A stretch of DNA of 64,000 nucleotides from Dokdonella_A sp964582225 (GCA_964582225.1 CAZORA010000003.1:62001-126000), one strand, 5' to 3'; shown: positions 26,506 to 35,747, counted from the first letter of the stretch. The notes: a model not told the origin generated them from the sequence alone. Numbers and translations: made by a program.

Positions 26506-27861
26506 TTGAACTCCACGCCTTCCACCGCGAGCCCCGCCGGGGAGATCCTGACTCCCTCGCGGCTGGTGCGAATGGCGCGCGATCTGCTCGAGGGCGCGTT
26601 TCCGCTGCTTTGGATCGAGGGCGAACTTTCGAACTTCGCGCGCCCCGCCTCGGGGCATCTCTACTTCACGCTGAAGGACGCCGGGGCGCAGATTCGCTGC
26701 GCCATGTTCCGGCCCAGAAGCGGCTGGCTGCGCTTTCGGCCAGCCGACGGCATGCGCGTGCTGGCGCGCGGGCGGATCTCGCTGTATGAAGCGCGCGGCG
26801 AGTTCCAGCTGGTCGTTGAGCAGCTCGAAGAGGCCGGCGAAGGCGCCCTGCGGCGCGCCTTCGAAGAACTGAAGGCCAAGCTCGCTGCCGAGGGTCTGTT
26901 CGACGTCTCACGCAAGCGCCCCCTGCCGTATCTGCCGCGGCGCATCGGCGTCATCACTTCGGCCAGCGGCGCGGCGCTGCAAGACGTGCTGAGCGTGCTC
27001 AACCGGCGCATGCCGCTGGTTCAAGTCGAAGTGCTGCCGGTGCCGGTCCAGGGCCAGGAGGCGCCGGCGGCGATCGTTGCGATGCTGGAGGCCGCCTCGC
27101 GCGCGGGTCGCCACGACGTGCTTCTGCTGACCCGCGGCGGCGGCTCGCTGGAGGATCTGCAAGCCTTCAACGACGAAGCGGTCGCGCGCGCCGTTCACGC
27201 CTCGGCGATTCCGGTGGTGAGCGCGGTCGGCCACGAAATCGATTTCAGCATCGCCGATCTCGCCGCCGATCTGCGCGCGCCGACGCCATCCGCCGCAGCC
27301 GAGCTGCTGGTGCCGGACGCCGCCGAGCTCTCGCCCCGGCTGGAGCAGCGCAGGCGACGCCTGACCCAACTCGCCCGCCACGCCGTCGATACGCGCGCGC
27401 AGCTTCTGGACCAGCTTTTCGCGCGCCTGCAGGCGCAGCGCCCGCAGGCTCGTCTGGTTCGCGCTGCCGAGCGTCTGCATTCGCTGCGGGAGCGCCTCAT
27501 TCGCGCGCTGCGCGACGATCTGCGACAGCGCCGCAGCCGCACCGAAACCCTCTACGTCGCGCTCCGCGGGCGGCATCCGGCGGCGCTGATCCAGCGTCAG
27601 GACGAACGCCTCGCGGCGGCGCGAACGCGGCTCGCCGGCGCGATCCGCAGCGCGCTCGAACGTCATGCGGCTCGCCTCGGCGGCCTCGCCCGTGCGCTGC
27701 ATGCGGTGAGTCCGCTGGCGACCCTCGAGCGCGGGTATTCGATCCTTTTCGAGGCCGAGACCGGCCGCGTCCTGCGCTCGGTCGCGCAGGCCAACGCAGG
27801 GCAGCGCTTGCGCGCCCGCCTCGCCGACGGCGAGCTCCAGCTCGAAGTGCGGGCGGACTGA
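26506..27861 (+). CDS. xseA: Exodeoxyribonuclease VII large subunit
   Basis: A 451-residue DNA repair nuclease subunit. The N-terminal OB domain includes FPLLWIEGELSNFARPASGHLYFTLKD and IRCAMF; the catalytic domain has PLPYLPRRIGVITSASGAALQDVL, DVLLLTRGGGSLEDLQAFND and VVSAVGHEIDFSIADLAADLRAPTPSAAAE; a long coiled-coil follows and the protein closes with LERGYSIL and GELQLEV. The start is a TTG at 26506; no ATG fits the N-terminus. The small subunit XseB is not next to it. Length matches E. coli (456). Confidence 0.96.
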   Translation: MNSTPSTASPAGEILTPSRLVRMARDLLEGAFPLLWIEGELSNFARPASGHLYFTLKDAGAQIRCAMFRPRSGWLRFRPADGMRVLARGRISLYEARGEFQLVVEQLEEAGEGALRRAFEELKAKLAAEGLFDVSRKRPLPYLPRRIGVITSASGAALQDVLSVLNRRMPLVQVEVLPVPVQGQEAPAAIVAMLEAASRAGRHDVLLLTRGGGSLEDLQAFNDEAVARAVHASAIPVVSAVGHEIDFSIADLAADLRAPTPSAAAELLVPDAAELSPRLEQRRRRLTQLARHAVDTRAQLLDQLFARLQAQRPQARLVRAAERLHSLRERLIRALRDDLRQRRSRTETLYVALRGRHPAALIQRQDERLAAARTRLAGAIRSALERHAARLGGLARALHAVSPLATLERGYSILFEAETGRVLRSVAQANAGQRLRARLADGELQLEVRAD

Positions 27862-27998
27862 GCCGGACTTCCGCCGCGCGACGGCTCGAAGCCGCTCCGT
27901 TCAGCGGCGAGCGCCAGACGGCGCGCGATGATGGGCGTCCGGATGCCGCCGCGCGCAACGGTTTCCGGCGCCCTCGTCCCCGCCGTAAGGAATCCCTC

Positions 27999-29435
27999 AT
28001 GCTGCCGGCATCCCATCCCTGCTACGTCGCCAATCGTCCGCTGGAAACCGGATCCTCGATCGAGGTGCGCGACAAGTACTCCAATGCGGTCGCGACCCGC
28101 GTCGCCCGCGCCGACCCCGCGGTGATCGACGGCGCCATCGCCGCCGCGGTGGCGGCGGAAAAGCCGATGCGCACGTTTCCGCCCTACGCCCGACAGGCCG
28201 CGCTGCTGCACTGTGCGGCGCGCTTTCGCGAGCGCTTCGACGAGCTGGCGCTGGCGCTCTGCATCGAGGCGGGCAAGCCGATCCGCGACGCTGAAGGCGA
28301 GGTGACGCGGCTGATCGACACTTTCAAGGTGGCTGCGGAAGAGGCGCTGCGCATCGACGGCGAGCTGCCCAACCTCGAAATCTCGCCGCGCGTCAAGGGC
28401 TATCGCGGCTTCGTGCAGCGCGTCCCGATCGGCGCCTGCTCGTTCATCACGCCCTTCAATTTCCCGCTGAACCTGGTGGCGCACAAGGTGGCGCCGGCAA
28501 TCGCCGCGGGCTGCCCCTTCGTGCTCAAGCCCTCGGAGAAGACTCCGCTCGGCGCGCTCATCATCGGCTCGATCCTCGCCGAAACCGAGCTGCCGCCGGG
28601 TGCCTTCTCGATTCTCCCCTGCGCGGTGGAGGACGCCGGGCCCTTCGTCTCGGACGAGCGCCTGAAGCTCTTGTCCTTCACCGGTGGTCAGATCGGCTGG
28701 CAGCTCAAGGCCCGCGCCGGGCGCAAGAAGGTGGTGCTGGAGCTCGGCGGCAACGCCGCCTGCATCGTCGATGGCGATCAGGGTGACCGGCTCGAGCGGA
28801 TCGTCGAGCGGCTGATCTTCGGCGCCTACTACCAGTCGGGCCAGAGCTGCATCAAGGTGCAGCGGATCTACGCGCACGAGCGCATCCACGAGGCGCTGCG
28901 CGAGCGCTTCGTCGCCGCGGCAAAGGCGCTCAGGCGCGGCGATCCGAAGCGGCGCGACACCTTCCTCGGCCCGGTGATCGACGACGCCGCTGCGGAGCGC
29001 CTGGAGCGCTGGATCGGCGAAGCGCGCGACGCCGGCGCGCGCCTGCTCTGCGGCGGCGAGCGCGAGGGCCGGCTGCTGGCGGCGACGGTGCTGGAAAACG
29101 TGCCGCGCGACGCCAAGCTCGCGGCGCAGGAGGCCTTCGGTCCGGTCACCGTGCTGGAGCGCTTCGGCGACTTCGACGAGGCGCTGGCGCGCGTCAACGA
29201 TTCCGACTACGGCCTGCAGGCCGGCGTCTTCACCGATTCGCTCGAGCACGCCATGCGCGCCTGGGACGAACTGGTCGTCGGCGGGGTGATCGTCAACGAC
29301 ATTCCGAGCTTTCGCGTCGACAGCATGCCCTACGGCGGGGTCAAGCGCTCCGGCCTCGGCCGCGAAGGCGTCCGCGCCGCCATGCGCGACATGAGCGAGC
29401 CGCGGCTGATGGTGCTCGGGCCGCGGCCGGCCTGA
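27999..29435 (+). CDS. NAD(P)-dependent aldehyde dehydrogenase (lactaldehyde / glyceraldehyde-3-phosphate dehydrogenase type)
   Basis: A 478-residue aldehyde dehydrogenase. Key residues are the general base E248 in LELGGNA, the nucleophile C284 in GQSCIKVQRI, the asparagine of TPFNFPLNLVAHK and the ending SMPYGGVKRSGLGREG. The GQSCIKVQR version is common in the lactaldehyde/phosphonoformaldehyde and non-phosphorylating GAPDH branch. AAGGAA stands 7-12 nt before the ATG. It is convergent with hutU with only 11 bp between stops. The substrate is not determined; its closeness to the histidine-use genes does not by itself place it in that pathway. Confidence 0.85.
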   Translation: MLPASHPCYVANRPLETGSSIEVRDKYSNAVATRVARADPAVIDGAIAAAVAAEKPMRTFPPYARQAALLHCAARFRERFDELALALCIEAGKPIRDAEGEVTRLIDTFKVAAEEALRIDGELPNLEISPRVKGYRGFVQRVPIGACSFITPFNFPLNLVAHKVAPAIAAGCPFVLKPSEKTPLGALIIGSILAETELPPGAFSILPCAVEDAGPFVSDERLKLLSFTGGQIGWQLKARAGRKKVVLELGGNAACIVDGDQGDRLERIVERLIFGAYYQSGQSCIKVQRIYAHERIHEALRERFVAAAKALRRGDPKRRDTFLGPVIDDAAAERLERWIGEARDAGARLLCGGEREGRLLAATVLENVPRDAKLAAQEAFGPVTVLERFGDFDEALARVNDSDYGLQAGVFTDSLEHAMRAWDELVVGGVIVNDIPSFRVDSMPYGGVKRSGLGREGVRAAMRDMSEPRLMVLGPRPA

Positions 29436-29446
29436 AACCGCGGCGC

Positions 29447-31117
29447 TCAGGCCATCGGCAGCTTCAGCCCCTGTTCGCGGGCGCAGGCGATCGCTTCCGG
29501 ATAGCCGGCGTCGGCGTGACGCATGACCCCGCTGCCGGGGTCGTTCCACAGCACCCGCGCCAGGCGCCGATCGGCTTCTTCGCTGCCGTCGCAGACGATC
29601 ACCACGCCGGCGTGCTGGCTGTAGCCCATGCCGACGCCGCCGCCGTGATGGAAGGAGACCCAGGTAGCGCCGCCGGCTACGTTCAGCATCGCGTTCAGCA
29701 GCGGCCAGTCGCTGACCGCATCGGAGCCGTCGCGCATCGCTTCGGTCTCGCGGTTCGGCGAGGCCACCGAGCCCGAGTCGAGATGATCGCGACCGATCAC
29801 GATCGGTGCCTTGAGCTCGCCCTTGCGCACCATCTCGTTGAAGGCCAGGCCGAGCCGGTGGCGCTGGCCAAGACCAACCCAGCAGATTCGCGCCGGAAGA
29901 CCCTGGAAGCTCACCCGCTCCCGCGCCATGTCCAGCCAGTGATGCAGGTGCGGATCGTCGGGAATCAGCTCCTTGACCTTGGCGTCGGTGCGGTAGATGT
30001 CCTCCGGATCGCCGGACAGCGCGACCCAGCGGAACGGGCCGATGCCGCGGCAGAACAGCGGGCGCACATAGGCGGGCACGAAGCCGGGGAAGTCGAAGGC
30101 GTCGGTGCAACCCTCGTCGGCCGCCATCTGGCGGATATTGTTGCCGTAGTCGAAGGTCGGGATGCCCTGGCGGTGGAAGCCCAGCATGGCCTCGACGTGG
30201 ACGCGCATCGACCGCTTGGCGGCCTTGGCGGTGCCCTCCGGATCGCTGACGCGGCGCTCGAACCACTGCTCCAGGCTCCAGCCCGCCGGCAGATAGCCGT
30301 TGACCGGATCGTGGGCGCTGGTCTGGTCGGTGACCGCGTCGGGCTTCACGCCGCGGCGCAGCAGCTCGGGCAAGACCTCGGCGGCGTTGCCGAGCAGGGC
30401 AATCGATTTCGCCTCGCCCGCCGCCGTGTAGCGCGCGATGCGGGCCAGCGCATCGTCGAGGTCGGCGGCCTGCTCGTCCACGTAGCGGGTGTGCAGGCGC
30501 ATGTCGATGCGGCTCTGCTGGCACTCGATCACCAGCGACGAAGCGCCGGCCAGCGAAGCGGCCAGCGGCTGCGCACCGCCCATGCCGCCGAGCCCGGCGG
30601 TGAGGATCCAGCGGCCCTTGAGGCTGCCGCCGTAGCTCTGCCGGCCCATCTCGACGAAGGTCTCGTAGGTGCCCTGCACGATGCCCTGGCTGCCGATGTA
30701 GATCCAGGAGCCCGCGGTCATCTGGCCGAACATCATCAGGCCCTTGCGGTCGAGTTCGTTGAAGTGCTCCCAGGTCGCCCAGTGCGGCACCAGGTTCGAA
30801 TTCGCGATCAGCACCCGCGGCGCGTCGCGGTGGGTCGGAAACACCCCCACCGGCTTGCCCGACTGCACCAGCAGGGTTTCTTCGTCGCCGAGCTCACGCA
30901 GCGCGCGCAGGATCGCGTCGTAGCACTCCCAGTTGCGCGCGGCGCGGCCGATGCCGCCGTAGACCACGAGCTCGGAAGGCTTCTCCGCCACTTCCGGATC
31001 GAGGTTGTTCTGGATCATGCGGTACGGCGCTTCGGTCAGCCAGCTGCGGCAGCTGAGCGCGCTGCCGCGCGGCGCGCGAATCGTGCGCGAAGGATCGACG
31101 CGGGTCGGCTGGTTCAT
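29447..31117 (-). CDS. hutU: Urocanate hydratase
   Basis: A 556-residue NAD-dependent lyase, step two of histidine degradation (urocanate to imidazolonepropionate). Diagnostic segments are the N-terminal ALSCRSWLTEAPYRMIQNNLDP, GRAARNWECYDAI, the Rossmann-like GKPVGVFPTH, GSQGIVQGTYETF, TAGLGGMGGAQPLA, the catalytic cysteine region VRPLFCRGIGPFRWVALSGD and SDWPLLNAMLNVAGGATWVSFHHGGGVG. Length equals the family norm (about 556). GAGGAG is 6 nt before the ATG. hutG is upstream on the same strand, but hutH and hutI are not in the window. Confidence 0.98.
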   Translation of the reverse strand: MNQPTRVDPSRTIRAPRGSALSCRSWLTEAPYRMIQNNLDPEVAEKPSELVVYGGIGRAARNWECYDAILRALRELGDEETLLVQSGKPVGVFPTHRDAPRVLIANSNLVPHWATWEHFNELDRKGLMMFGQMTAGSWIYIGSQGIVQGTYETFVEMGRQSYGGSLKGRWILTAGLGGMGGAQPLAASLAGASSLVIECQQSRIDMRLHTRYVDEQAADLDDALARIARYTAAGEAKSIALLGNAAEVLPELLRRGVKPDAVTDQTSAHDPVNGYLPAGWSLEQWFERRVSDPEGTAKAAKRSMRVHVEAMLGFHRQGIPTFDYGNNIRQMAADEGCTDAFDFPGFVPAYVRPLFCRGIGPFRWVALSGDPEDIYRTDAKVKELIPDDPHLHHWLDMARERVSFQGLPARICWVGLGQRHRLGLAFNEMVRKGELKAPIVIGRDHLDSGSVASPNRETEAMRDGSDAVSDWPLLNAMLNVAGGATWVSFHHGGGVGMGYSQHAGVVIVCDGSEEADRRLARVLWNDPGSGVMRHADAGYPEAIACAREQGLKLPMA

Positions 31118-31255
31118 GCGGGGCTCCTCAGGCTTGCTTCAGATGGCGGTTCGGCAGCGCATGCGCGACATCGAAGCCAGCACTTTTCTTAGAATAAATC
31201 TAGTTGCTTCAAAGTAATACAAGACATATTTAATCGTGCTTCTCACGCCGTGGCA
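31118..31255 (-). promoter_or_regulatory. AT-rich promoter region of hutU
   Basis: In a GC-rich genome the stretch 31185-31240 is strikingly AT-rich (TTAGAATAAATC, AGTAATACAAGACATATT), lying between the hutG stop and hutU start. It must hold a hutU promoter of its own. CTTGTATTAC on the minus strand resembles one half of a HutC site (CTTGTAT), but I do not see the second half. Confidence 0.45.
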
Positions 31256-32029
31256 TCACCCACAGCACTCGAGCAGTCGGCGGATCAAAGCCTGTACCGC
31301 AGGCGCGCGCGCGGCGTCGTATTCGAAACGATCCTCGTCCATGTAGACGTATTGGGCGAGCTCCAGCTGGATTGCCTGCACGCCGGTTTCGGGCCGACCG
31401 TAGTGGCGGGTGATGTAGCCGCCCTTGAAGCGGCCGTTGAGCACGTGGCTGTAGCTGTCCTGCCCCGCCAGCACCGCGGCCAGGCGCGCTTCGAGCTCGG
31501 CGCCGCAGCTCGCGCCGCCGTTGGTGCCGAGATTGAAGTCCGGCAGCCGGCCCTCGAACAGGAAAGGCAGCACGCTGCGGATCGAATGTCCGTCCCACAG
31601 CACCGCCCGCCCGTGCTCGGCGTGCAGGCGCGCCAGCTCCGCCGCCAGCGCCTCGTGATAGGGCCGCCAGTATCGGCTCAGCCGCTGGCGGATCTCGGCG
31701 GGGTCGGGCTCCGCGCCCGCCAGGTAAATCGGCTCTCCGCTGAACTGCCGCAGCGGGCACAGGCCGGTGGTGTTCTGACCCGGATAGAGCGCAGCATCGT
31801 CCGCCGGACGGTTGAGGTCGACCACGTAGCGCGAGAACTTCGGCACCATGACCGAGGCGCCGAGCCCGGCGGCGAATTCATAGAGCCGGGCCACGTGCCA
31901 GTCGGTATCGGGCACGCGGCGCGCGCTCGGCGTCAGGCGTGCGGCCAGCTCCGGCGGCAGCGCGGTGCCGTCGTGCGGCAGGCTGAGCAGCAGCGGCCGG
32001 CTGCCGCGATGGAGCGAAAACGTATCCAT
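31256..32029 (-). CDS. hutG: N-formylglutamate deformylase
   Basis: A 257-residue zinc hydrolase that splits N-formylglutamate to formate and glutamate, the last step of the five-step histidine pathway that runs through HutF. Recognisable segments: LLLSLPHDGTALPP, VPDTDWHVARLYEF, RYVVDLNRPADD, GQNTTGLCP, AVLWDGHSIRS and FNLGTNGGASC, which carry the metal-binding Asp/His/Glu residues. Length is typical (255-270). It is separated from hutU by 138 bp, and from truD upstream by 129 bp, so it probably has its own promoter or reads through to hutU. Confidence 0.95.
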   Translation of the reverse strand: MDTFSLHRGSRPLLLSLPHDGTALPPELAARLTPSARRVPDTDWHVARLYEFAAGLGASVMVPKFSRYVVDLNRPADDAALYPGQNTTGLCPLRQFSGEPIYLAGAEPDPAEIRQRLSRYWRPYHEALAAELARLHAEHGRAVLWDGHSIRSVLPFLFEGRLPDFNLGTNGGASCGAELEARLAAVLAGQDSYSHVLNGRFKGGYITRHYGRPETGVQAIQLELAQYVYMDEDRFEYDAARAPAVQALIRRLLECCG

Positions 32030-32158
32030 CCGCCCAGTCTACGCGCGCAGGCCGTCGCCGCACAGGCCCGGAAGTCCCGCGCAGCAGGCCCGCAGTCGGT
32101 GCCCGCCCGCGGCCGTTCCGCGGTACTGCGCCGAATCGACGTCCTGCTGCGCAGAGCG

Positions 32159-33172
32159 TCAGTCCACCGCGTCGCAGATCTCGTGCAGCACGGCGGTCGC
32201 AAAGCTGCCCGCGCCAAGCTGGAATTCGAGGCGCAGCGCGTTCTGGCTTTCCAGCTGCCACTGCAGCGCGCCGACCGGCAGGCGCAGGGCGCGCCGCTCC
32301 TGTTCCAGGCCGACCGCCTCGAGGCCCTGCGCAAGCGCGGCGTGCTGATCGGCGACGGCGCGCTCGAGCCGTTCGGCCGCCCCGTCCGGCCGCAGCGCGC
32401 CGCGGCCCCACAGCGGACCCGTAGGGTGGACGTCGCCCGCCGCGACCCGCTGCGCGAGCTCGGCGCTCAGCGGCTCCGGGCCGAAGATCGAATGGCTGCC
32501 GTCCAGCATCCAGACCTCGCCGTCGAGCCCCAGCCGCCAGCTGCCGTCGAGGACGCGCCGGGCGAGCAGCGCGTTGAAGATCTCGGCGCGTGCGGCCGAG
32601 AGCGCGAAGCCGCGCTCGGTGCGAGGCAGGCGCCTGCCGGCGAACAGCGCGCGGGCCAACTCGAGATTGCCTCGTTCGCGGCCGAAGCGCTGCTCGCCGA
32701 AGTAGTTCGGCACGCCCTGCCCGGCGATGCTCGCAAGCCGCTCGGGCAGCGCGTCGACCTGCCCCGCGAGCTCGCGCAGCCGAATCCGGAAGCGGTTGCC
32801 GCGCAGCGTTCCGCGACGGAGCTTGCGCGAATGGCGCGCGCTGGAAAGCACCCGCACGCCGGGAGTGGAGAGTGTCTCCCAGGCCGGATCCTCGCGCCCG
32901 GCAAGCTGCAGGCTGAACCACTGTCGGGTCAGCGCGTGGCGATCCTTGAGGCCGGCAAAGCCGACGTCGGCGGGCGGCACGCCGGCGAAGGCAGCCAGCC
33001 GGCGCGCCAGCCACTCGGTGTTGACGCCCGCCTTTTCGACCCACAGGAAAGCGTGTTCGCCGTTGCCGGAGGGCTCGAAGCCGAGGATTTCTTCCACTTC
33101 GAAATCCTCGGGCTGCTGGCGCAGTCGCGCCCGCACGGGAGGCGCGCCCCAGGCTCGCGGCAGTGAGTTCAT
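32159..33172 (-). CDS. truD: tRNA pseudouridine(13) synthase TruD
   Basis: A 337-residue pseudouridine synthase. The N-terminus has the TruD signature QQPEDFEVEEILGFEPSGNGEHAFLWVEKAGVNT, and the catalytic aspartate is D77 in GFAGLKDRHALTRQWFS. The insertion domain (TRGFAL ... LWGRG) and the final EFQLGAGSFATAVLHEI are typical. It follows ftsB by 34 bp on the same strand. In related genomes ispD and ispF usually lie between ftsB and truD; here they do not. Confidence 0.97.
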   Translation of the reverse strand: MNSLPRAWGAPPVRARLRQQPEDFEVEEILGFEPSGNGEHAFLWVEKAGVNTEWLARRLAAFAGVPPADVGFAGLKDRHALTRQWFSLQLAGREDPAWETLSTPGVRVLSSARHSRKLRRGTLRGNRFRIRLRELAGQVDALPERLASIAGQGVPNYFGEQRFGRERGNLELARALFAGRRLPRTERGFALSAARAEIFNALLARRVLDGSWRLGLDGEVWMLDGSHSIFGPEPLSAELAQRVAAGDVHPTGPLWGRGALRPDGAAERLERAVADQHAALAQGLEAVGLEQERRALRLPVGALQWQLESQNALRLEFQLGAGSFATAVLHEICDAVD

Positions 33173-33206
33173 GCGGGTTTCCGAAGGAGAGAAATGCGCG
33201 GTGGTC

Positions 33207-33521
33207 TCAGCGGCGCGCGCTGGTTGCTGCCGAAGGCGCGGGCGGCGGGCGCTCGACCACCTGGTAGAACACCTCGCCGGGGCGGATCAGGCCGAGCTCG
33301 GAGCGGGCTCGCTCCTCGATCGCCTCGTCGCCTTCCTTCAGATCGCGCACCTCGGCCGCGAGCCGATCATTGCGCAGCCGCAACCGCGCATTCTCGGCCT
33401 TCTGTTCCGCCACGCGTTGCCCCATCCGCCAGGAGTCCAGCATGCCGCCCTGCCCAGTCCACAAATGGATCTGGAGGGCGGCGAACAGCAGGAGGAGGAT
33501 CAGCGCGGCCAGGCGCAGCAC
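33207..33521 (-). CDS. ftsB: Cell division protein FtsB
   Basis: A 104-residue bitopic divisome protein that works in the FtsQBL complex. A single transmembrane helix at the very N-terminus (RLAALILLLLFAALQIHLW) is followed by a heptad coiled coil (QRVAEQKAENARLRLRNDRLAAEVRDLKEG) and the conserved ERARSELGLIRPGEVFYQVV. The tail is proline- and alanine-rich. It lies 15 bp after eno, the classical gammaproteobacterial order. Confidence 0.95.
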   Translation of the reverse strand: MLRLAALILLLLFAALQIHLWTGQGGMLDSWRMGQRVAEQKAENARLRLRNDRLAAEVRDLKEGDEAIEERARSELGLIRPGEVFYQVVERPPPAPSAATSARR

Positions 33522-33536
33522 GCTGGCGACCCTCCC

Positions 33537-34844
33537 TCAAGACGCGCCGCGCAGGGTTCGAAACGCCTCGCGTCCGGCGTAGCGGGCGTCGGCGCCCAGC
33601 TCCTCTTCGATGCGCAGGAGCTGGTTGTACTTGGCGATGCGGTCCGAGCGACACAGCGAGCCGGTCTTGATCTGGGTGGCGCTGCTGGCGACCGCGAGAT
33701 CGGCAATCGTGGTGTCCTCGGTTTCACCGGAGCGATGCGAGATGACCGAAGCATAGCCCGCATCGCTCGCCATGGCGATGGCGTCGAGGGTTTCGCTGAG
33801 CGTGCCGATCTGATTCAGCTTGATCAGGATGGCGTTGGCGACCTGCTCGCGGATGCCCCGGGCGAGAATTTCGGTGTTGGTGACGAAGAGGTCGTCGCCG
33901 ACCAGCTGCACGCGCTCACCGAGCCGCGCGGTATGCAGCTTCCAGCCATTCCAGTCGCCCTCGGCCATGCCGTCCTCGATGCTCAGGATGGGATACCTGG
34001 CGCACCAGCCGGCGAGCAGCTCGGTCAGCCCGGCGGCGTCCAGCACCTTGCCCTCGCCCTCCAGGTGATAAAAGTCGTCGCGCTGGAACTCCGAGCTCGC
34101 CACGTCGAGGCCGATCCAGACGTCCTCACCCGCGGCGTAGCCCGCCTTGGTGATCGCCTCGAGGATGGTTTCGACCGCTTCCTCGTTCGAGCGCAGGTTC
34201 GGCGCGAAGCCGCCTTCGTCACCCACTGCGGTGTTCAGCCCCCGGCCCTTCAGCACCGACTTCAGGGCGTGGAAGATCTCGGCGCCCGCGCGCAGGGCTT
34301 CGCTGAAGCTCGGCAGGCCGGCGGGGACGATCATGAACTCCTGCATGTCGACGTTGTTGTCGGCGTGGGCGCCGCCGTTGATGATGTTCATCATCGGCAC
34401 CGGCAGGCAGAGTGACGTACCGGACGCGCACAGAGCCGAATTCAGGTAGCGATACAGCGGCTCGCGGCGCGCGGCAGCCGTCGCGCGCGCCGCCGCCAGC
34501 GACACGCCGAGCAGGGCGTTGGCCCCCAGCCGACCTTTGTTTGGGGAGCCGTCGAGGGCAATCAACTTCTCGTCCAGGCCGCGCTGGTCGGCGGCATCGA
34601 AGCCTGCGAGCGAGCGGGCGATCTCGCCGTTGACGTTGGCCACCGCGCGACGCACGCCCTTGCCGAGGTAGCGCGTCGGGTCACCGTCGCGCAGCTCCAC
34701 CGCCTCGCGGGAGCCGGTCGAGGCACCCGACGGCACTGCGGCACGGCCAAGCGCGCCGCCGGCTAGCCGAACTTCGGCTTCGAGGGTCGGGTTGCCCCGC
34801 GAATCGAGGATTTCGCGGGCGTGGATCGAAGTGATGTCGCTCAT
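33537..34844 (-). CDS. eno: Enolase
   Basis: A 435-residue glycolytic enzyme (2-phosphoglycerate to phosphoenolpyruvate). Features: ITSIHAREILDSRGNPT at the start, PSGASTGSREAVELRD (the mobile loop), MMNIINGGAHADNNVDMQEFMIVP, the magnesium ligands in LDVASSEF, SIEDGMAE and LVGDDLFVTN, and the catalytic lysine in ILIKLNQIGTLSET, then SHRSGETEDTTIADLAVA. The gene sits between kdsA and ftsB. In bacteria with RNase E, enolase often joins the degradosome; rne is 15 kb away in this window. Confidence 0.99.
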   Translation of the reverse strand: MSDITSIHAREILDSRGNPTLEAEVRLAGGALGRAAVPSGASTGSREAVELRDGDPTRYLGKGVRRAVANVNGEIARSLAGFDAADQRGLDEKLIALDGSPNKGRLGANALLGVSLAAARATAAARREPLYRYLNSALCASGTSLCLPVPMMNIINGGAHADNNVDMQEFMIVPAGLPSFSEALRAGAEIFHALKSVLKGRGLNTAVGDEGGFAPNLRSNEEAVETILEAITKAGYAAGEDVWIGLDVASSEFQRDDFYHLEGEGKVLDAAGLTELLAGWCARYPILSIEDGMAEGDWNGWKLHTARLGERVQLVGDDLFVTNTEILARGIREQVANAILIKLNQIGTLSETLDAIAMASDAGYASVISHRSGETEDTTIADLAVASSATQIKTGSLCRSDRIAKYNQLLRIEEELGADARYAGREAFRTLRGAS

Positions 34845-34891
34845 GGTCGCGGATTCGCTGGATGGGTGATCGGGATCGTACCGGCGCGGGC

Positions 34892-35716
34892 TCAGTCGAG
34901 GCCGCTCTCCGCCTTGGCCAGGCGGTCGAGCTGCAGCAGCACGCGCAGCAGGGCCTCCATCCGGTCGAGCGGCCAGGCATTCGGGCCGTCGGAGAGCGCC
35001 CTGTCCGGATCCGGGTGGGTTTCCATGAAGATCCCGGCGACGCCCACCGCAACCGCTGCTCGCGCCAACGCCGGCACGAATTCGCGCTGACCGCCGCTCT
35101 TGCCGCTCGCCCCACCCGGCAGCTGCACCGAGTGGGTGGCGTCGAACACCACCGGACAGCCGGTATCGCGCATGACCACCAGGCTGCGCATGTCGGAAAC
35201 CAGATTGTTGTACCCGAAACTCGCACCGCGCTCGCAGACCATGATCTGACGGTTGCCGGTCGAGCGCCCCTTGGCGGCGACGTAGCGCATTTCCCAGGGC
35301 GAAAGGAACTGACCCTTCTTGATGTTGACCGGACGTCCGGCGCTGCAGACCTTGAGGATGAAGTCAGTCTGTCGGCACAGAAAGGCCGGCGTCTGCAGCA
35401 CGTCAACGACCGCCGCGGCCTCGTCCATCGGGGTGTATTCGTGGACATCACTCAGCACCGGCACGCCGATCTGGCGCTTCACCTCGGCGAGGATGCGCAA
35501 GCCCTCCGCGAGGCCGGGGCCGCGGAAGCTCGCGCCGGAGGTGCGATTGGCCTTGTCGAAACTCGACTTGTAGATGAAAGGTACGCCGAGGCGGGCGGTG
35601 ATCTGCTTGAGCTCGCCGGCGGTGTCGATCGCGAGCTGCTCGCTTTCGATCACGCAGGGGCCTGCAATCAGGAACAGTGGGTGCTCGAGCCCCACTTCGA
35701 AATCGCACAGCCTCAT
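34892..35716 (-). CDS. kdsA: 3-deoxy-D-manno-octulosonate 8-phosphate synthase
   Basis: A 274-residue aldolase-type enzyme joining phosphoenolpyruvate and arabinose 5-phosphate to Kdo-8-phosphate for lipopolysaccharide. Landmarks are LFLIAGPCVIESEQLA, PFIYKSSFDKANRTSGASFRGPGL, VLSDVHEYTPM, LCRQTDFIL, NIKKGQFLSPWEM, and VVFDATHSVQLPGG. I place the start at 35716 (MRLCDFEVG), since the 26 codons before it are unlike any KdsA. The gap to pyrG is 31 bp and to eno 47 bp; these three are almost certainly one operon. The CxxD(T)H pattern needed to call metal-dependence was not resolved. Confidence 0.97.
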   Translation of the reverse strand: MRLCDFEVGLEHPLFLIAGPCVIESEQLAIDTAGELKQITARLGVPFIYKSSFDKANRTSGASFRGPGLAEGLRILAEVKRQIGVPVLSDVHEYTPMDEAAAVVDVLQTPAFLCRQTDFILKVCSAGRPVNIKKGQFLSPWEMRYVAAKGRSTGNRQIMVCERGASFGYNNLVSDMRSLVVMRDTGCPVVFDATHSVQLPGGASGKSGGQREFVPALARAAVAVGVAGIFMETHPDPDRALSDGPNAWPLDRMEALLRVLLQLDRLAKAESGLD

Positions 35717-35747
35717 CGCGCGCCGCTCCGCGCTGATGGCGCCCGCA

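Noticed and set aside
27663..30524. A 953-codon minus-strand open frame across the aldehyde dehydrogenase gene and into hutU
   Set aside because: It is antisense to a complete ALDH and out of frame with hutU. Long antisense frames are expected in such GC-rich coding DNA; it has no domain, ribosome site or sensible composition.
31250..33166. A 638-codon plus-strand frame over hutG and truD
   Set aside because: Antisense to two well-recognised genes; no domain of its own.
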